17,163 bases of DNA from Blastocatellia bacterium (GTDB lineage Bacteria; Acidobacteriota; Blastocatellia; Pyrinomonadales; Pyrinomonadaceae), in NCBI GenBank assembly GCA_003487805.1, contig DNNE01000190.1, positions 1 to 17,163 of the forward strand, written 5' to 3'. Of this stretch, positions 13,626 to 17,163 are shown piece after piece. The position numbers and the translations under genes were made by a program. The first letter of the stretch is position 1. Each line of letters begins with the position of its first letter. Under the pieces are notes generated by a model that worked only from the letters and a program-made list of their open reading frames with translations, made no database searches and was not told the origin of the DNA.

Positions 13626-15431
13626 CTAGTTCTGCGATCCTTTTTGCAACTCGCGATAATAGCTCTGCATTATGTAGAACGCCTTTTTCTTCTGTCCCTG
13701 ATCAGAGATTAGTCCTTTTCGATTGTAAAAGTCCTGAACTCCTGGCAGAGGCCTGCGCGGAGAGCGAAAGTCCATAAGGATCCAGGGACAGGTGCCCCGC
13801 AGGAATGGAATTCTCTTCAGCATGCCCAGCTGATGCTGATAAACGTTTTCCTGATATTCCTCTGTCCATCTCGTCAGTGCATCACCATGGTTTCCGTAGG
13901 GCGCTTCGCCGCCAAATTCCGTCATGATGAGCGGCTTCTGATACTTCATTTTCCACGTGAGCCCATCGGCCTTCTCTGGCAGACCGTCGTACCAGCCCAC
14001 ATACTCGTTACAACCGAACACGTCGACAAATTCTCCGAGCGGGTCGTCTATCATCTGCGTTTTGTCATCAACATAGTGCCGCTCCATCGCCGCCGAGATC
14101 ATCCGAGTTGAGTCGAGGCTTCTGGCGCGCTCGATCAGCTTTTTGAGGAACGCCAGACGGGCGTCACCAACAGGAGTCTCATTGGCCACGGACCAGATAA
14201 TCACTGCCACTCTGTTCTTGTCCCGAGCGATCATTTCCGACAATTGGTTCTGAGCGTTTTCGAGTGTCGCCGGGTTTTCCCAAAGAATGGTCCAATAGAC
14301 TGGAATCTCGGACCAGACCATGATTCCCATTCGGTCAGCTTCGCGCAACATGAACTCGTTGTGAGGATAATGGGCGAGGCGCACAAAGTTTGCGCCCAAC
14401 TCTTTGGCCCAGCTGAGCAAAGTCAACGCATCCTCGCGACTGTATGCACGCCCCCCCCGAAACGGCGCTTCTTCATGAATGCAAACTCCACGAAGAAAGA
14501 TGGGTCGACCGTTGAGCAGAATCTCGGTGCCTTTGGTTTCAAGGGTGCGAAAACCGATCTCATCTTGCACGCGATCAGTTTCAGTTTCGACCACGACTTC
14601 ATAAAGCTTGGGATTGTCGGGCGACCAAAGGGTGAGATTCGCGTCGAACTCGATACGCGCAAACCCATTCGCATCTGTAGAGAACGACTTACTGATTCGC
14701 GCTTCCGGAATTCGGATGGATATTTTTTGGGAAATCTTATCGCCGTTAAGCTTCACCCAGCCGGCGATCCGTTGCCGCGATCCTTTCTGTAACTGAATAA
14801 AATAGTCCTGTACGAAGGTGGTCGGCGTCTCAACCAGCTGCACCTGGCGAGTTAGCCCACCGTAATTCCACCAATCAGTGATCAGGGTCGGGACCGCATC
14901 GCGGCGTCGCTTGTTGTCGACCTTAACAATCAGGGAATTGTTAGCGTCTCGAACCAGGTTGGTGATTTCAAAATTGAACGGTGTGAATCCGCCTTCGTGG
15001 CGTCCAAGCTTCTGGCCATTGAGATAAACATCCGCGAGGTAATTAGCCCCGCCAAAATAAACGAAGACACGAGTGTTCTCTTTTCGTTGATAATCAAAAG
15101 ATTTCTTGTACCAAATTGTGCCTTCGTAGAGCAGCAGGCGCTCTTTCTGTGTGTTCCAGTCACCTGGTACCTTCAGTAATTCGGAAGTGTCGAAATCATA
15201 TTCGATCAGATCGCTTTTGCTCCTGGGCTTCGCGTCTTTGAAATAGCCATTGGCACTGGGTTGATAACGATAGTCATAGTAGCCGGATTCATAAGGATCG
15301 ATAATGGTTCGCCATTGCCCATCAAGGCTGATCGTCTTTCGGCCGTCAGGGTTAGCAATTAGATCAATTTGCTGAGCTTGCGTGCTACCGAGAAGCGCGA
15401 GAAGAAAAATGCAAACCAGAACGGGTCTCAT
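13626..15431 (-). CDS. Secreted beta-glucuronidase, glycoside hydrolase family 2
   Basis: Exported 601-residue enzyme that removes terminal beta-linked glucuronic acid from oligosaccharides, probably in the periplasm. A signal peptide (1-19, cut near TQA) is followed by a jelly-roll sugar-binding domain (GDW, WYKKSF, YLNGQKLGRHEGGFTPF), an Ig-like domain, and a TIM barrel from about 300. The acid/base is Glu418 in WSVANETP and the nucleophile is Glu505 in IMTEFGGEA. Asn570-Arg-Lys572 in YNRKGL is the N-x-K motif that in beta-glucuronidases binds the substrate carboxylate, which separates it from beta-galactosidases; NEYVGWY (475-481) also fits. Length is normal. A run of eight C (14451-14458; G in the coding strand) sits in codons for FRGGR, frame intact. 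ATG 15431 starts directly before the signal peptide. Confidence 0.93.
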   Translation of the reverse strand: MRPVLVCIFLLALLGSTQAQQIDLIANPDGRKTISLDGQWRTIIDPYESGYYDYRYQPSANGYFKDAKPRSKSDLIEYDFDTSELLKVPGDWNTQKERLLLYEGTIWYKKSFDYQRKENTRVFVYFGGANYLADVYLNGQKLGRHEGGFTPFNFEITNLVRDANNSLIVKVDNKRRRDAVPTLITDWWNYGGLTRQVQLVETPTTFVQDYFIQLQKGSRQRIAGWVKLNGDKISQKISIRIPEARISKSFSTDANGFARIEFDANLTLWSPDNPKLYEVVVETETDRVQDEIGFRTLETKGTEILLNGRPIFLRGVCIHEEAPFRGGRAYSREDALTLLSWAKELGANFVRLAHYPHNEFMLREADRMGIMVWSEIPVYWTILWENPATLENAQNQLSEMIARDKNRVAVIIWSVANETPVGDARLAFLKKLIERARSLDSTRMISAAMERHYVDDKTQMIDDPLGEFVDVFGCNEYVGWYDGLPEKADGLTWKMKYQKPLIMTEFGGEAPYGNHGDALTRWTEEYQENVYQHQLGMLKRIPFLRGTCPWILMDFRSPRRPLPGVQDFYNRKGLISDQGQKKKAFYIMQSYYRELQKGSQN

Positions 15432-15575
15432 GTCGTGGCGGTTCCAAATAGTCTTGGATTCCTTTCGCTGTAACCTGCTTGCACACCGCCCGCAGCACTC
15501 ACGCCCTTCATTTTTCGTCGCCGAAAAACGAAGAGCATGAGTAAGCAGACGGACATCCCAACTCTTCCAAAGAGA

Positions 15576-17163
15576 TCAGAAGTTGAGTTTCAGACCGAAC
15601 TGAATGTTACGAGCCGGTCCGGTGGTCGAAATCTTGCCGAAGGCTCCGTTCGAGGGCCCACACGCACTAGTCGTCGTCGTCACACACGAACCAAAGCCGA
15701 CATCCGGGCTCCTAAAATTTGCCCGATTGAAGGCATTGAACATATCCGCCTGGAACCGCAAGTTAAATCGCTCCGTCAGACGAAATTGTTTGCGCATCGA
15801 GAAGTCCCAGGTTTGCAGACTCGGGCCCTGGACAATCCCCACCGGGGCATTGCCGCGACGGCCCAAAGGCGCGGGGCCAAACGCCGCCGGGTTGACCCAG
15901 CCGTCCGGGCCTGGATTGGACAACAACACCGGACCGCCAATGTAGTCAGCGCGACGGGTGCCGATCGCTGTGCTCGCGGTCGGCGTAAAGTACGCGCCGC
16001 TTTGGAAGCGGGTGATGCCGCTAACTTCCCAGCCGGAGAGTATTGCTCCTTCCACGCCTTTCTTATTGCGGAGAAGCGGTATCTGATAATCGTAGGTCGC
16101 GACAAAGATGTGCCGTCGATCAAAAGTTGCCGGACCGTAGTTGTAGTGACGATTGAAGGGATCTTCGCCAACGTCCAGGCCGTCACCGTTGCCGCTGGTA
16201 TCAGTCAAACTTCTGGACCAGGTGTAGGCGGCTGTCAGTTCCAGGTTGCCTTTACGTTTGACCGCGTACAACTGAAGCCCGTTGTAGGTCGAGGTGGCAT
16301 CCGAAAGGCGATATGCAATCGAGGTATATCCCTTGTAGCGACGCAAGGTGTTGAGGTTGGCGTTAGGTCCGGGGGGTTGGTTCGCAACCAGTGCGTCGAA
16401 CGGAATGGCGTTTAGATCCGGCTGCCGGATCAAATGCCTTCCCTGGTTACCGACGTAGTTCGCCTCCACGAAAAAGCCGTGAGGCAACTGCCGTTGCACG
16501 CCGGCACTGTAGTTCATTGAGTAGGCAATCTTCAGGTTTGGATCAATTGCACTGATGCCCGCCAAAGGAGCTAGCGCGGAAGGTGTGCCGCCCGAGATAT
16601 TCGAAAGGTTGCCGTTTTCAAATTGAGGAGTGTTAATAAATGGCGGCAAATTGATCTGCCCAAAAATCAGGTTGCCTTCGACTTTATCGTAGAACATGCC
16701 AAAGCCGCCGCGAATTGAAGTCTTGCCATCGCCCCAGGGATCGTATGCAAAGCCAAAGCGCGGCGCTAATTTGCTGGCCGGGTTGTAAAAACCACGAGCC
16801 GCTCCCGCGGGAACCAGCGCCACCGCAGCAGCACTAGTGCTTACTCGTCCTATCTCATCTGCCGGAATACCAGAGCCCGCGCGCACCAGTCCGTTGAATC
16901 GATTGCCGCCCTTGGTCGGGTCGATATTGCCGTTACTCAGAATCGTCACCGCTTGGCTGGGGTCGTAGCGGTTCGGATCGAAATTGGTCATGTTGTTCGC
17001 TTGAGTGTACGTCGGTCCAAAGTGATAGAGACGCGCGCCGATTTCGAGGCTGAAATTCCGAGTGACTTTCCAGCTGTCGGTGGCATAGGCCTCGTACTGA
17101 CTGAAACGGAAGAAGCCCATGGGATCGTTATCGGCTTCATTGTAGGTGCGAAAGTTTCCCAGC
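15576..17163 (-). CDS. Oar-like TonB-dependent outer-membrane receptor, C-terminal part
   Basis: The C-terminal 528 codons of an outer-membrane beta-barrel receptor; the frame stays open to the right window edge, so the plug and signal peptide lie outside. Seen: YEAYATDSWKVTRNFSLEIGARLYHFGP, with many alternating aromatic strands, GKTSIRGGFGMFYDKVEGN, YSMNYSAGVQRQLP then FVEANYVGNQGRHL, LTAAYTWSRSLTDTSG (short stretches quoted separately), FDRRHIFVATYDYQIP, RLTERFNLRFQADMFNAFNRANF, and a final aromatic Phe in FGLKLNF for BAM recognition. These are typical of the Oar/carboxypeptidase-regulatory-type receptors that are abundant in Acidobacteriota. The Met codon at 17120 is internal, not a start. 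It lies 144 bp upstream of the beta-glucuronidase gene and probably imports the oligosaccharide that this locus consumes; ligand specificity cannot be read. Confidence 0.88.
   Translation of the reverse strand, partial: LGNFRTYNEADNDPMGFFRFSQYEAYATDSWKVTRNFSLEIGARLYHFGPTYTQANNMTNFDPNRYDPSQAVTILSNGNIDPTKGGNRFNGLVRAGSGIPADEIGRVSTSAAAVALVPAGAARGFYNPASKLAPRFGFAYDPWGDGKTSIRGGFGMFYDKVEGNLIFGQINLPPFINTPQFENGNLSNISGGTPSALAPLAGISAIDPNLKIAYSMNYSAGVQRQLPHGFFVEANYVGNQGRHLIRQPDLNAIPFDALVANQPPGPNANLNTLRRYKGYTSIAYRLSDATSTYNGLQLYAVKRKGNLELTAAYTWSRSLTDTSGNGDGLDVGEDPFNRHYNYGPATFDRRHIFVATYDYQIPLLRNKKGVEGAILSGWEVSGITRFQSGAYFTPTASTAIGTRRADYIGGPVLLSNPGPDGWVNPAAFGPAPLGRRGNAPVGIVQGPSLQTWDFSMRKQFRLTERFNLRFQADMFNAFNRANFRSPDVGFGSCVTTTTSACGPSNGAFGKISTTGPARNIQFGLKLNF

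Noticed and set aside
15505..15535. Hairpin between the receptor and beta-glucuronidase genes (CATTTTTCG/CGAAAAACG)
   Set aside because: Short A/T-rich stem with one mismatch and no T-run after it; too weak to call a terminator.
15537..16415. 292-codon plus-strand open frame
   Set aside because: Antisense to the Oar-like receptor gene, with Arg-rich low-information composition and no family motif; a shadow of the GC-rich coding strand.
17118..17120. Receptor start codon at 17120
   Set aside because: The reading frame continues upstream to the window edge with matching Oar-type sequence (NFRTYNEADNDP), so this Met is internal.

Overview
The window looks like a carbohydrate-utilisation locus from a Gram-negative bacterium, most likely an Acidobacteriota (Blastocatellia-type) genome. 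The grounds are a large Oar-like TonB-dependent outer-membrane receptor with no SusD partner, moderately GC-rich coding sequence, and gaps filled with several unrelated palindromic repeat families. The taxonomic call is inference from gene style, not a marker gene.

Eleven complete genes and one truncated gene lie on the minus strand and read right to left; a single gene lies on the plus strand at the left edge. In transcription order the minus-strand genes are: the Oar-like receptor (5' end outside the window), a secreted family-2 beta-glucuronidase, a secreted DUF4861-GH88 fusion (unsaturated uronyl hydrolase), a KduI/IolB-family isomerase, a secreted cupin, an SDR oxidoreductase, an ExuT-like hexuronate transporter, 2-keto-3-deoxygluconate kinase (kdgK), KDPG aldolase (eda), kdgF, kduD and a secreted 630-residue protein of unknown function, probably a toroid-plus-beta-sandwich polysaccharide enzyme. 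The plus-strand gene converges on the last of these and encodes a LarA-type (nickel-pincer) hydroxyacid racemase/epimerase.

Together these make a nearly complete route for uronic-acid polymers. Oligomers enter the periplasm through the receptor. Beta-glucuronidase removes saturated GlcA ends and the GH88 domain removes 4,5-unsaturated uronic acid ends left by a lyase. The transporter imports the monomers. KdgF linearises the unsaturated sugar, the isomerase and KduD convert it to 2-keto-3-deoxygluconate, and KdgK and Eda produce pyruvate and glyceraldehyde-3-phosphate. No recognisable polysaccharide lyase and no classical UxaC/UxuA is present; the 630-residue protein is the best candidate for a missing depolymerase, and the second SDR and the LarA homologue are candidates for steps with saturated hexonates.

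Only two junctions are tight (transporter/kdgK, 7 bp; kdgF/kduD, 10 bp). Most wider gaps hold a palindromic repeat, and at least six families can be told apart. One family keeps its hairpins through compensatory base changes, one copy of another supplies the last codons of eda, and a third forms a perfect 31-bp inverted repeat. The longest gene-free stretch (about 13204-13625) contains that 31-bp repeat cluster plus the in-frame C-terminal remnant of a lost family-3 glycoside hydrolase. No tRNA, rRNA, CRISPR array or transposase was seen.
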